37,383 nt of DNA from NCBI GenBank assembly GCA_049423065.1, contig JBMSQB010000045.1, forward strand, positions 1-37,383. Reading direction: 5' to 3'. How positions within the stretch are numbered: position 1 is the first letter of the stretch; each line of letters starts with the position of its first letter. The notes beneath the pieces were generated by a model that was not told the origin of the DNA, made no database searches, and saw only the letters and a list, made by a program, of their open reading frames with translations. The stretch comes from SYIM01 sp041182885 (GTDB taxonomy: Bacteria > Pseudomonadota > Gammaproteobacteria > Burkholderiales > Burkholderiaceae_E). Shown one piece after another: positions 15,753 to 24,451 of the stretch. The position numbers were made by a program, and so were the translations under genes.

Positions 15753-17303
15753 CTACGCCCGCGCCGGCGGACGGGGAGCCGCTTGTATGCCGAACAACAG
15801 CTGACCCGTCAGCAGCGGTACAGCCCTCGTGGCAGGGTCGGGTGGTTCGGGCTGGGCAAGCTGCACGTAGCGAAGCGAAAGGTTCAGGCTCTTGTAGACC
15901 TCGGGGTAGGAGTGTTCCCCCGAGCCCACGATGAACGCACCCAGCGCTTCCGCGTACCGCCGCCCGTCCTCGCTGTTCATGCTGATGCCAAGCAACGGAA
16001 ACAGAGTGGTACCCGAGTTGGTCATGCCCGAGAATCCGGAGATATACGGGTTACCTTCGTTCAGAAATTTCTCCACCCGCTTGTTGGGATTCGGCTTGAC
16101 GAACACGGCCTCACGCTCTTTCTGATGGGGCGCGATACGATCCATGAGCGAACTGGCAATCTCGGTATTGCCAAACGTGCCTGGTCGGGTGACGGCCCCC
16201 ATGACTTTGTCAAACGCGCCGTCAGTCTGGTTCTTGACAAGGCGCGTTCTGAGCGACTGAATGTGCTTGCTGGTATCGCCCTCCGGCAGGAATTGAAGCG
16301 CGATAGAAGATTTGAAAAGCATGCCATCGGTGTTGTCGGCAGAAGCCCGGGTGCGAAGAAAGTCGACGAGCTCCGTGTTGTTCGTGGGGTGTGGCAGTTC
16401 GCCCGGACGCTTCAGGTGGGCAGGGTCCGGGTTTGCACGCTCGATCAGGCGTGAAACGTCCGAGTCAGCAAGCGGATTCGCAGTCAGGTGGTCGGCCAAT
16501 GCCTGAGTGGTCGATTCAAGTTCATCGGTACGCTGGATGAGTGCCGCGCGCATGTCAACGTGCTGCTTGCCCTCGACCACCTTCGACTTGTAAAGCCGTC
16601 CGATGACGCCAGCCTCTGGAAGGCGTTCGGCTTGCCCCACTAAATTAGGGAGCGTCCACATCATGGAAAGCAGCAGCACATGTCGATCATCGTTGGAACT
16701 TGCTGCAGTGGTACGCAGAAAATCCACGATTCCAGCCTTGGTTTGTGGAATCTCATTTGCGCCGATATGGACAGGATAGTTCGCCTGGCGCTTCAAGTGC
16801 GCTGTAAGGAACTGTTTTGCCATGCCCTCAAACTGCTCGCTTTGTTCGATATGGTCGGCAAGCCGGTTCGCAAAATTGCATACGACCGTCCGCGTTCTTT
16901 CATCTTGAAGGACCGATAGCGCGCGGTGATCCTCGAACTGCAGTCGGGCTTCCTTGGTCGTGGCATCTTCGGGGTATTCAATCCTGAACTTGTGCTCGTC
17001 ATGGAGTTGTTTGCACGCCCGGATCACAGCGCCCGAAGTCAGACGCCCTTTCGTGACTGACGCGGCGAGAGCGGCATCAATCTTTTCCGCCGATGTTGGG
17101 TAGGTACGCTGCAACAGCGCCTTGAAATTGGCAATGGATGCCGCGTGGGTGGTTGGGTTGGATTTGAACAGGCGGCTCCACGCCCCCCGTCTCGACACAG
17201 CGTTTTCTCCCACGAAAACCGTACCCTGACCCTCCCCGCGCGCGGTAGTGAGGACGGTGCGGAGATTCTGGTCTGCCGATTTGGCGTTAAGCGGGGCTGG
17301 CAT
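15753..17303 (-). CDS. Predicted type III secretion effector-like protein
   Basis: 516 residues, hydrophilic, without signal peptide or membrane segments. The N-terminal 45 residues are polar and small-residue-rich, as in type III export signals. Residues about 418-484 form a block with NPYISGFSGM and GEHSYPEVYKSL that looks conserved; I cannot tie it to a named enzymatic family. The C-terminus is proline- and alanine-rich. A strong AAGGAGG precedes the ATG. It follows the CesT-like chaperone gene by 47 bases on the same strand, the usual order for a chaperone and its cognate effector. No secretion apparatus is in the window. Identity as an effector is an inference from the pairing and composition. 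Confidence 0.65.
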   Translation of the reverse strand: MPAPLNAKSADQNLRTVLTTARGEGQGTVFVGENAVSRRGAWSRLFKSNPTTHAASIANFKALLQRTYPTSAEKIDAALAASVTKGRLTSGAVIRACKQLHDEHKFRIEYPEDATTKEARLQFEDHRALSVLQDERTRTVVCNFANRLADHIEQSEQFEGMAKQFLTAHLKRQANYPVHIGANEIPQTKAGIVDFLRTTAASSNDDRHVLLLSMMWTLPNLVGQAERLPEAGVIGRLYKSKVVEGKQHVDMRAALIQRTDELESTTQALADHLTANPLADSDVSRLIERANPDPAHLKRPGELPHPTNNTELVDFLRTRASADNTDGMLFKSSIALQFLPEGDTSKHIQSLRTRLVKNQTDGAFDKVMGAVTRPGTFGNTEIASSLMDRIAPHQKEREAVFVKPNPNKRVEKFLNEGNPYISGFSGMTNSGTTLFPLLGISMNSEDGRRYAEALGAFIVGSGEHSYPEVYKSLNLSLRYVQLAQPEPPDPATRAVPLLTGQLLFGIQAAPRPPARA

Positions 17304-17350
17304 GCTGGGGCCTCCTTGGGTGGGCGCGGCGAGTGCGCCGAAAAATCGGA

Positions 17351-17815
17351 TCAGGCAAAGCGTCCGACAAAATGAGCAGCGGGCGCTTCGGAAGCATCGC
17401 TTGAGCCGTCACCAGCAAAGTCAGCGATCAGTTCCTTGAGAATGCGCGTTTTTTCCAGCACGACCTCCACCAGATCAAACAGTTGCGCGCCAGTCAGGCG
17501 GGTGGCGTGCTCGGAACATGTGATGACGATCGTTTGCGCAGGCGACTGCGCGATCGCAATCCGTGATGACAGCGGCGTGACAAAGTTGATCTGAAGAAAA
17601 AGTGTTGCCGCCTCGAGTTGCGCTTCGGGTGGCAGGGTGGCGAGGTCAAGGCCGGTGTCAGCGACGACCGCAAACAGGTCGCCCTCCGACTCGCAAAGCT
17701 GAACCATGATGCCGTCGTCAAACTGAAGACGGATCGCGCCGTCTTCATCGGGCTGGAGATCGAGACCTACATGTCGCTCGAGATCAGCGAGCAGCGCGGA
17801 AAAGTGTTCGTTCAT
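17351..17815 (-). CDS. CesT-like type III secretion chaperone
   Basis: 154-residue acidic protein. The pattern is an N-terminal amphipathic helix (NEHFSALLADLERHVG), then a LQPDEDGAIRLQFDDG beta-hairpin segment, a further strand region, and a long C-terminal helix (LVEVVLEKTRILKEL). This is the alpha-beta-beta-beta-alpha order of class I type III chaperones, which bind the N-terminus of an effector in the cytosol and deliver it to the export gate. The frame opens at 17884, but the start at 17815 has a GGAAGA site and matches the usual length. Its predicted client is the next gene downstream. The family call rests on pattern, not a database match. Confidence 0.68.
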   Translation of the reverse strand: MNEHFSALLADLERHVGLDLQPDEDGAIRLQFDDGIMVQLCESEGDLFAVVADTGLDLATLPPEAQLEAATLFLQINFVTPLSSRIAIAQSPAQTIVITCSEHATRLTGAQLFDLVEVVLEKTRILKELIADFAGDGSSDASEAPAAHFVGRFA

Positions 17816-17894
17816 CAGCAGGTTCTTCCGTAGCAATAGATGTTCATCAATGACCGCCTGATCCGGCTGATCGGGCCGCCCCACGTGCGCCGCT

Positions 17895-18767
17895 TCAAGA
17901 TTGCTTCATCCCCCAGCGCACGACCGTGCGCTGCTCCAAAAGCCTGAACACGCCATTTTCCACCAGCAGGCCGAACAGAATGACGGTGAGGAGTCCGGCG
18001 AACACCTGCGGAACCTCCAGCATGTTTTTGCTCTGAAAAATGAACCATCCAAGTCCGCCCTGGCCCGAGCTCGCGCCAAACACGAGTTCGGCCGCAATGA
18101 GTGTTCGCCAGGCAAACGCCCAGCCGATCTTGAGACCGGTGAGAATGCTGGGAAATGCCGCTGGAATGAGGATCCGCAGCACGTAGGAAAGGGGTGACAG
18201 ACCGTAGTTTCGCCCCACCATTCGCCAGGTGAGGCTCACCGCCTGGAAACCAGAATGGGTGTTCAGGGCGACCGCCCAAAGAACCGCGTGAACCAGCACA
18301 AACACGATGCTGCCCTCGCCCAGACCAAACCAGATCATGGCGAGTGGCAGAAGCGCGATGGAAGGTAGCGGGTTGAACATGGCCGTGAGCGTTTCCAGCA
18401 GATCGGCGCCGATACGCGTCATTGAAGCGAGGGCAGTGAACACCGCAGCGAGCAGCATCCCAGCAACATAGCCCTCCAGCAGCACCTTGATCGACACCCA
18501 GGTGGCCATCGCGATCCGGCCATCAACCAGCCCCTGGCTCAGCGCAACCAGGGTTTCAGAGAGCGCGGGAAAGAGCAGGGGATTGTCCTGCCATCGCGAG
18601 TAGAGCTCCCAGATGAGCGCGAGCACGGCGATCACCAGCGACTTGCGAACCCAGCCAAGATTCCAGAGTTTTTGTGTGAGCCGCAATTCGCGCTCGACAA
18701 CAACCTCGCGTGGCGGCTCCACCTTGTGAACGATGTCGGGTCGTTGCGGGGGCAGGTGGTCGGTCAT
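17895..18767 (-). CDS. ABC transporter permease, NitT/TauT/SsuC type
   Basis: 290-residue inner-membrane permease. A polar N-terminal tail of about 40 residues precedes roughly six hydrophobic segments. The EAA loop region (about 190-235, including ILIPAAFPSILTGLKIG) that contacts the ATPase is intact. Members import sulfonates, taurine, nitrate, pyrimidine precursors or aromatic acids. The start overlaps the ATPase stop in ATGA (18767-18764), implying coupled translation. The next gene downstream is the chaperone, 79 bases away. The substrate is not predictable. Confidence 0.93.
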   Translation of the reverse strand: MTDHLPPQRPDIVHKVEPPREVVVERELRLTQKLWNLGWVRKSLVIAVLALIWELYSRWQDNPLLFPALSETLVALSQGLVDGRIAMATWVSIKVLLEGYVAGMLLAAVFTALASMTRIGADLLETLTAMFNPLPSIALLPLAMIWFGLGEGSIVFVLVHAVLWAVALNTHSGFQAVSLTWRMVGRNYGLSPLSYVLRILIPAAFPSILTGLKIGWAFAWRTLIAAELVFGASSGQGGLGWFIFQSKNMLEVPQVFAGLLTVILFGLLVENGVFRLLEQRTVVRWGMKQS

Positions 18768-19534
18768 GACGGATGGCTCGCAGGGCGTTGCAGCAGCATG
18801 TCCTCAATTCTTGCGGTCAGCGCCAGGCGCGCCTCGGCATCCTGGGGGACAGACAGCTCGGCCTGCACCTGGCCCGGGTGCGGACTGAGCACCAGGATGC
18901 GACTGCCGATGTGGACTGCTTCGGGGATCGAATGCGTGACGAACAGCACGGTAAAGCGGGTGTCTTCCCATAAACGCAGCAGCTCGTCCTGCATCGCGCC
19001 GCGAGTGAGCGCGTCGAGCGCCGCGAAGGGTTCGTCCATCAGCAGAATGTCGGGCTCCATTGCCATGCCACGTGCGATCGCAACCCGCTGCTTCATTCCG
19101 CCCGACAACGTGTGCGGATAATGGTCGGCAAAAGCGGTCAGCCTGACCTTGTCGATGTAATGTCTTGCGCGTTCGAGTGCCTCGCGCCGTCCCGCCCGCT
19201 TCGAGGCCGTCAACGCAAAGAGTACGTTTTCAAGCACAGTCTTCCAGGGCAGCAACTGATCGAATTCCTGGAACACCATCACCCGGTCGGGGCCCGGACC
19301 ACGTATCGTGCGGCCGTTCAGCGTGAGGCTGCCCTCGGTGGGGGTGAGGTAGCCGCCCACAGCCTTGAGAAGCGTCGATTTCCCGCAGCCCGACGGGCCG
19401 AGCATCACAAATCGCTCGGCGCGGTGCACATCCAGGCTCACCCGGTAGGTGGCGGTGACCAGATGCTGGCTGGTCCGATACTGAAGCGTGACGCCCTGAA
19501 CGCGCAGGAGCGGCTCGGGGCCCGCTGCGGTCAT
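18764..19534 (-). CDS. ABC transporter ATP-binding protein, NitT/TauT/SsuB type
   Basis: 256-residue ATPase on the cytoplasmic face of the importer. Motifs are complete: Walker A GPSGCGKST (46-54), Q-loop Gln89, signature LSGGMKQR (143-150), Walker B ILLMDEP (163-169) and switch His201. The start codon directly follows the stop of the substrate-binding-protein gene with no intervening base, and the stop overlaps the permease start. The three genes are therefore one tightly packed unit. Confidence 0.96.
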   Translation of the reverse strand: MTAAGPEPLLRVQGVTLQYRTSQHLVTATYRVSLDVHRAERFVMLGPSGCGKSTLLKAVGGYLTPTEGSLTLNGRTIRGPGPDRVMVFQEFDQLLPWKTVLENVLFALTASKRAGRREALERARHYIDKVRLTAFADHYPHTLSGGMKQRVAIARGMAMEPDILLMDEPFAALDALTRGAMQDELLRLWEDTRFTVLFVTHSIPEAVHIGSRILVLSPHPGQVQAELSVPQDAEARLALTARIEDMLLQRPASHPS

Positions 19535-20545
19535 TCAGTGACCCGCCTGCAGATCGACCCCGGGGAAGAACAGATCCGCGACGCCGCCCGCGCGATTCTT
19601 GAGTGAGCCGATGTCGTGCATGAAGTGGGCGTATTTGATGACATTCTCGGGAGTGGTGGTGTATTTGATCGAGGGATCACCCAACATGGCCATCATCTCG
19701 TCCAGTGACCACCGGCTGCTGCCGCCCATCGACTCGATCAGCGTCTGCGCGGCGCCTTTCCTGTCATCCCGAATCATGGCGTGGGCGCGCTGCAACGCCG
19801 CCACGAACGACTCATAGACCTTGGGGTTGCGGTCCCGGAAGCGTTGCGTGGCGGTGATCATTGTGAATGTGGTGGAGCCGCCCATCACATCGTCGCTGTT
19901 CATGATGGTGCGGATGCCCTGCTGCTTGAGCTCGGCCTGTGCGAGCGGCGGTGAGGCAAAGTGACCCGTGATGGTTGCGCTGCCGGATAGCAGGGCGGCT
20001 GCGGCATCGCCGTGATTCATGCTGACAGTGAACGGGTCGAAGCGGAATGCCTGGTCGCGGCCATATTTTCTGACCGCGTACATCTGCATCACGATCGATG
20101 GGATCGATGATTTGACCGAGGTCACGGCGATACGGTCGGTGCCGGTCAGATCATCGATCGTTTTCAGATGCGCTGCACGGGTGTTGAGCAGCATTGGCAT
20201 TGAGCTCATCGCGGCCACCCCGCGGGCGCCTACGCCGGTTCGCGTGCGATCCCAGAGGATCAGGAACGCAGGTGGGCCGGCCGAGACGAAATCGGCCGAG
20301 CCCGAGATGAGGGCGTCGATCATGGCCGATGGCCCACCAATGTTCGACCAGTTGACCTTCAAGGGAACACCGCGCCGGTTGGCTTCGTCTTCGATCAGAC
20401 GGTGTTGCTTCATCACGTGCAGAGGCAGGAAGCCAAAGCCGCCCGCGCCCAGCGGCACACGGATTTCGGAGACTTCAGCGCGAGCGGTGATCGCCACGGC
20501 AAAAGTTGCAATGGCCACAATCAGGGTGCGATGTAGACGCTTCAT
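19535..20545 (-). CDS. ABC transporter substrate-binding protein, NitT/TauT type
   Basis: 336 residues with a signal peptide ending AITARA. The mature protein has the two-lobe layout of the sulfonate/nitrate/NMT1-like group, with LHVMKQHRLIEDEA near the N-terminus and SGSADFVSAGPP in the first lobe. It captures the ligand in the periplasm and hands it to the permease. It abuts the ATPase gene and follows a Bug receptor gene by 14 bases. The unit thus encodes two different periplasmic binding proteins. Ligand unknown. Confidence 0.9.
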   Translation of the reverse strand: MKRLHRTLIVAIATFAVAITARAEVSEIRVPLGAGGFGFLPLHVMKQHRLIEDEANRRGVPLKVNWSNIGGPSAMIDALISGSADFVSAGPPAFLILWDRTRTGVGARGVAAMSSMPMLLNTRAAHLKTIDDLTGTDRIAVTSVKSSIPSIVMQMYAVRKYGRDQAFRFDPFTVSMNHGDAAAALLSGSATITGHFASPPLAQAELKQQGIRTIMNSDDVMGGSTTFTMITATQRFRDRNPKVYESFVAALQRAHAMIRDDRKGAAQTLIESMGGSSRWSLDEMMAMLGDPSIKYTTTPENVIKYAHFMHDIGSLKNRAGGVADLFFPGVDLQAGH

Positions 20546-20559
20546 GGCAGTTCTCGCAA

Positions 20560-21582
20560 TCAGGGTTTATTCATGCCGGCCTGGCGGACCAGCGTTCCGG
20601 CGCGGGCGTGGTCGGCGGCAATCTGACGGGCGAATTCATCGGTGCTGCTGCTTGATGCCACCAGACCCAGACCGTCGAAATGTGCTCGCAGTGCAGGGTC
20701 GTCCAGCACCCGTCTGAAATCGCGGTTGAGTGCGGCGACGGTCGCGTCAGGCGTGCTGGCTGGCACTGCAAAGCCATACCACTCGGGCATCTCGCCGGCT
20801 TGCGCGACGCCGGCCTGCGCTGCGGTTGGGGTTCCGGGCAACACACCGATCGGATCCTTTCCGAACAGCACGAGCGCACGAAGCTTGCCGGAGCGCACGT
20901 GTTGCGCAACCGACGTGGGATTGGCGACCAGAAGAGGAATATGGCCGGCCAGCACATCGATGACCGCCGGGCCTGCGCCCTTGTAGGGGACGTGGGTGAG
21001 ATCGATGCCGGCTGCGGACTTCAGCATTTCGCCGGCGAGCTGCGGACCCGATGCGCTGGACCCGTAGCTGATGCGGCCAGGTTCGGCCTTGGCCAGTGCG
21101 ATGAGTTCAGCAAGCGATTGCGCCTTGAGCGACGGATGGGCAACCAGCACGAACGGTTGCTGCGTGGCGCGCGTGACCGGCTTGAAATCGCGCAGCGGAT
21201 CGAGTGTGCTGTCCTTGTAAAGGTGAGGGTTGACCGTGAACACCCCCTGATGGGCAAGCAACACCGTGTAGCCATCGCCGGGTTGGCGCGCAGCCTGCGC
21301 GCTGCCGACGTTACCCTGCGCGCCGGCCCGGTTGTCCACAATCATCTGCTGGCCCCAGAGCTGTGAGAGCCGCTCTGCGACCGCCCGCCCGACCGCATCG
21401 GTGCCGCCACCGGGAGGGAATGGAACGATCAGAGTGACCGGTCGCGTCGGGGTGAATGCGGCCGCAGGGCTGGCTGGCGCTGCGCTTTGCGCGTGTGCGA
21501 CCGAGACGCCGAGCGCGAACAGCATCACGGCTCGGCGTGTTGCGCCGACCAGCCGCGATCGTGCGGGGGCGGGGGTGATCAT
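20560..21582 (-). CDS. Bug-family periplasmic receptor 5, first gene of the ABC operon
   Basis: 340 residues with a signal peptide in which ARSRLVGATRR precedes the hydrophobic core and the cut falls near VAHAQ. Hallmarks are RPVTLIVPFPPGGG and LTHVPYKGAGPAV. The frame extends to 21759, but the start at 21582 has GAGGAG eight bases upstream; an internal ATG 19 codons later is less likely. Leading an ABC importer operon is unusual for this family, which normally works with TctAB or alone. Confidence 0.92.
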   Translation of the reverse strand: MITPAPARSRLVGATRRAVMLFALGVSVAHAQSAAPASPAAAFTPTRPVTLIVPFPPGGGTDAVGRAVAERLSQLWGQQMIVDNRAGAQGNVGSAQAARQPGDGYTVLLAHQGVFTVNPHLYKDSTLDPLRDFKPVTRATQQPFVLVAHPSLKAQSLAELIALAKAEPGRISYGSSASGPQLAGEMLKSAAGIDLTHVPYKGAGPAVIDVLAGHIPLLVANPTSVAQHVRSGKLRALVLFGKDPIGVLPGTPTAAQAGVAQAGEMPEWYGFAVPASTPDATVAALNRDFRRVLDDPALRAHFDGLGLVASSSSTDEFARQIAADHARAGTLVRQAGMNKP

Positions 21583-21635
21583 GGGGACGTCTCCTCTTGA
21601 TGGATCAGGCTTCGGCTGGCCTGTATGCAGCGCAG

Positions 21636-21664
21636 AGTATCCCCGAGTCGGGTACCGGTGCCAA
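21636..21664 (-). promoter_or_regulatory. Candidate promoter of the receptor 5-ABC operon
   Basis: On the minus strand TTGGCA (21664-21659) and GATACT (21641-21636) are separated by exactly 17 bases, matching sigma-70 at five and four of six positions. It is placed about 54 bases before the receptor 5 start. Confidence 0.5.
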
Positions 21665-21730
21665 GAACGTTGCCATGCTTTCGGGACACTGCGCTGGTGG
21701 GCGGTCGCCTGTTCTTTGGACCGCCCGGCG

Positions 21731-21759
21731 TTGCCTGGACAGGCCTGGCCGTCTACCAT
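21731..21759 (+). promoter_or_regulatory. Candidate promoter of the decarboxylase-MmgE operon
   Basis: TTGCCT (21731-21736) and TACCAT (21754-21759) have a 17-base spacer and match four of six consensus positions each. The pair lies 47 bases before the first gene and diverges from the ABC operon promoter. Confidence 0.4.
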
Positions 21760-21806
21760 CCGACTCCCACTTCTTCATGAACTTCATTCTTTCGGAGCGC
21801 TTCGCC

Positions 21807-22193
21807 ATGAACAACAAGGAACTCTATGACCGCGGCCTGCAGATTCGCAAGGAGGTGGTCGGTACCGAGTATGTCGAGAAATCGCTGGCGGCGGCCGATG
21901 ACTTCACGCGGCCACTTCAGGATCTGGTCACCGAGTACTGCTGGGGCGCGGTCTGGGGTCGCGAGGAGTTGCCGAGAAAAGTCCGCAGCATGTTGAACAT
22001 CGCGATGATCGGTGTGCTCAATCGGCCCCATGAGCTCAAGCTTCACGTGGCGGGGGCGCTCCGAAATGGCGTCACGCGGGAAGAAATCCGCGAGGTGCTG
22101 CTTCAGGTTGGCATCTATGCGGGTGTGCCGGCTGCCATCGATGGCTTTCGCGTCGCGCGCGAGGTGCTGGACGCGACCGACAAAAAGGCCTGA
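21807..22193 (+). CDS. Carboxymuconolactone decarboxylase-family protein
   Basis: 128 residues, the length of PcaC-type decarboxylases. The all-helical AhpD-like fold is suggested by HELKLHVAGALRNGVT, with His80 as candidate catalytic or proton-relay residue, followed by EEIREVLLQ. No CxxC peroxidase pair is present; a lone Cys45 sits in helix 2. That argues against an AhpD-type peroxidase and for a decarboxylase or hydrolase role. The frame opens much earlier, but the ATG at 21807 has GGAG about ten bases upstream, while the alternative at 21777 has none. It heads a five-gene catabolic unit. Confidence 0.9.
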   Translation: MNNKELYDRGLQIRKEVVGTEYVEKSLAAADDFTRPLQDLVTEYCWGAVWGREELPRKVRSMLNIAMIGVLNRPHELKLHVAGALRNGVTREEIREVLLQVGIYAGVPAAIDGFRVAREVLDATDKKA

Positions 22194-22208
22194 TGGGCGG
22201 ACTGCCGG

Positions 22209-23597
22209 ATGAGTGCGCATCGCCCCACTGGGCCGACCCTTGCCGAGCAACTGGGTCGGTTTGCTGCCGAGACACCGCTGGAATCCTTTCCCGCGCTTGC
22301 GCTTGAACGCGCAAAGATGATTGTCGCGAGCACGCTCGCGAGCGCGAGCCGCGGGGTCGACATCGCATCCACCCGGGCGCTGCTCGCCGCCGAAGTTCGG
22401 CTGGGCGGCAGCGGCCCGTGCGGACTGTGGTTCGGTGCGGGGTCGATGTCGCCCGATCGCGCGGCCAGGGTGAATGCGGTAGCGAGCGATGCAGCGGCGT
22501 CCGACGACAGCGACCTGCGAAGCATCGCCCACATCGGTACGCCCACCACCGCTGCCGGGCTCGCGGTGGCGCAGTGGCGGGCGCGAAGCGGCCGGGAACT
22601 GCTCGCCGCAATGGTGATGGGCTATGAGATTGCCGGACGGGTCGATGAAGCGCTCACCCCCGGGCGGATGCAACGCGGCTTTCACGGATCAGTATCGACC
22701 ATCTTCGGCGCAACCGTCACAGCAGGGCGCCTGCTGAAGCTGGATGCGCAGACAATGACGCATGCGCTGTCGCTCGCGGCGTCCTCGGCATGTGGCATGG
22801 CGATCGCTGCCGACACCAGTTGCGCCCGGGAATATCACGCCGGGCTCGCCGCGATGCTGGGAGTTCAGGCGGCAGTGGCGGCCGAGAGCGGCTTTGAGTC
22901 TGAGGGGGCGGTACTCGAATCCCCGCGCGGCTTCTTTGATGCCATGAACGGTCAGGCGGTTGAGCAGGTGGCCGAGGGCTTGGGTGCGTCGTGGGACATC
23001 GTGACCGACATGGCGATCAAGCTCATGCCGGGAGCCCACCCTTTTCATGCCATTGCGCAGGCTGCCATCGAGCTTGCGGTGGCGCACGACCTCAAGCCCG
23101 ATCAGGTTGCCTCTGCCATGATTTCAGCGCCTCAGCTCAAGGTCTGGGCGCAGCAGGCGGTTCCGCCCAACGATCTGATCAGCGCCGCGCACAGCGTGCC
23201 CTATTTTGTGGCGTGCGCCTTTGCCGATCGCCGCATTGGCTGGAATCTTTTCTCACCAGAAAAAATGTTTGATCCGGTCGTGGTGTCGCTGATCGGTCGG
23301 ATCGGATTTGACCCCGACCCACCTCCGCATCCGGATCGTTTTGGTCATCGGCATGGCGGCACAGTCTCGGTCGCCACCACCGATGGCAGGCTGCTCAGCC
23401 ACACGTGCAAGGCGCCACGCGGTTCAGGCACCACCGGCATTCAGTGGGCGGATGTGGAGGACAAGTACCGCGCGTTGGTGCCCAGGGCCGAGTGTTCGGG
23501 AGATCGGGTTGAGCAAAGTCTTGCCTTGATCCGGAACCTGGAGGACCAGGCTTCGGTTGACCCCCTGATCAAGCTGATTCGGCCGGCACCCGGCTGA
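22209..23597 (+). CDS. MmgE/PrpD-family protein, copy 1
   Basis: 462 residues, typical for the family that includes 2-methylcitrate dehydratase, cis-aconitate decarboxylase and iminodisuccinate epimerase. Visible features are an all-helical N-terminal half with ASDAAASDDSDLRSIAHIGT (the family's D-D-x-H-like active region) and the C-terminal LMPGAHPFHAIAQ followed by a lid domain. It starts 15 bases after the decarboxylase gene. The likely chemistry is dehydration, decarboxylation or isomerisation of a tricarboxylate-like acid. Confidence 0.9.
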   Translation: MSAHRPTGPTLAEQLGRFAAETPLESFPALALERAKMIVASTLASASRGVDIASTRALLAAEVRLGGSGPCGLWFGAGSMSPDRAARVNAVASDAAASDDSDLRSIAHIGTPTTAAGLAVAQWRARSGRELLAAMVMGYEIAGRVDEALTPGRMQRGFHGSVSTIFGATVTAGRLLKLDAQTMTHALSLAASSACGMAIAADTSCAREYHAGLAAMLGVQAAVAAESGFESEGAVLESPRGFFDAMNGQAVEQVAEGLGASWDIVTDMAIKLMPGAHPFHAIAQAAIELAVAHDLKPDQVASAMISAPQLKVWAQQAVPPNDLISAAHSVPYFVACAFADRRIGWNLFSPEKMFDPVVVSLIGRIGFDPDPPPHPDRFGHRHGGTVSVATTDGRLLSHTCKAPRGSGTTGIQWADVEDKYRALVPRAECSGDRVEQSLALIRNLEDQASVDPLIKLIRPAPG

Positions 23598-23659
23598 TGG
23601 TGGGGCTGGGGTATCTTGCAACAGCGTGCTCCGGCCCAGGCACTGACTCGGGAGGTTGA

Positions 23660-24451
23660 ATGCAGGATCAATCACTGAGCGGCAAAGCCGCTCTCATCAC
23701 CGGATCGATTGGCGGCATTGGTCTTGCGGCTGCACGGGCGCTTGGCGCCCGAGGCTGTGCAGTCATGCTGAATGGTCTGGAGTCGCCCGCAGCGGCTGAA
23801 TCTGCGCTCGACGGCCTGCGTGAGCTGGGCGCAGAGGCCCGCTATCACCAGGCCGATCTGGCCGATCCGCATGCGGTGGAGCGGTTGGTTGCAGAGGCGG
23901 TCGCCGCATTCGGCAATGTGGACATACTGGTCAACAACGCAGTGATCCGGCACTTTGCGCCGGTGGACGAGTTTCCGCCGCTCGCCTGGGATCGCGCCCT
24001 CGCCGTGAACATCAGCGCACCATTTCATGCGGTTCGCCTGACGCTTCCCGGCATGCGGCGGCGGGGCTGGGGGCGGATCATCAACATGACCTCGGTCTAT
24101 GGCGAGCGCGGCACACCGAGCCGGGTCGATTACACCACTACCAAGGCAGCGCTCGCCGGGATGACGCGTGCGGTGGCCGCCGAGGTCATGGGGCAGGGCA
24201 TCACCTGCAATGCAGTGAGCCCTGGATCGGTGCTCACCCCCAACATCGAATCGCGACTGCAGCGCCTCATGGCCGAGCGCGGTGTTGATCGCGAAGCGGC
24301 CACGCGCGAGTTTCTCGCTGGCAAACAGCCGGTCGCGCGGTTTGTGCCAGCTGAGCATGTGGCCGAGCTGATCGCCTTTCTTTGCAGCGAGTCAGCGGCC
24401 GAGATCAATGGCGCCAACATGCCGGTTGACCACGGATGGCTCGCCACATGA
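23660..24451 (+). CDS. Short-chain dehydrogenase/reductase
   Basis: 263-residue classical SDR. The cofactor motif TGSIGGIG is at 14-21 and NNAV at 92-95. The catalytic tetrad is complete: Asn117, Ser145, Tyr158 and Lys162 (YTTTK). GGGAGG precedes the start. It is cytosolic and oxidises or reduces a hydroxy/keto group, with relatives annotated as 3-hydroxybutyrate dehydrogenase or FabG. Its stop overlaps the start of the second MmgE/PrpD gene. It lies between two paralogues, so it probably acts on an intermediate that both handle in turn. Confidence 0.93.
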   Translation: MQDQSLSGKAALITGSIGGIGLAAARALGARGCAVMLNGLESPAAAESALDGLRELGAEARYHQADLADPHAVERLVAEAVAAFGNVDILVNNAVIRHFAPVDEFPPLAWDRALAVNISAPFHAVRLTLPGMRRRGWGRIINMTSVYGERGTPSRVDYTTTKAALAGMTRAVAAEVMGQGITCNAVSPGSVLTPNIESRLQRLMAERGVDREAATREFLAGKQPVARFVPAEHVAELIAFLCSESAAEINGANMPVDHGWLAT

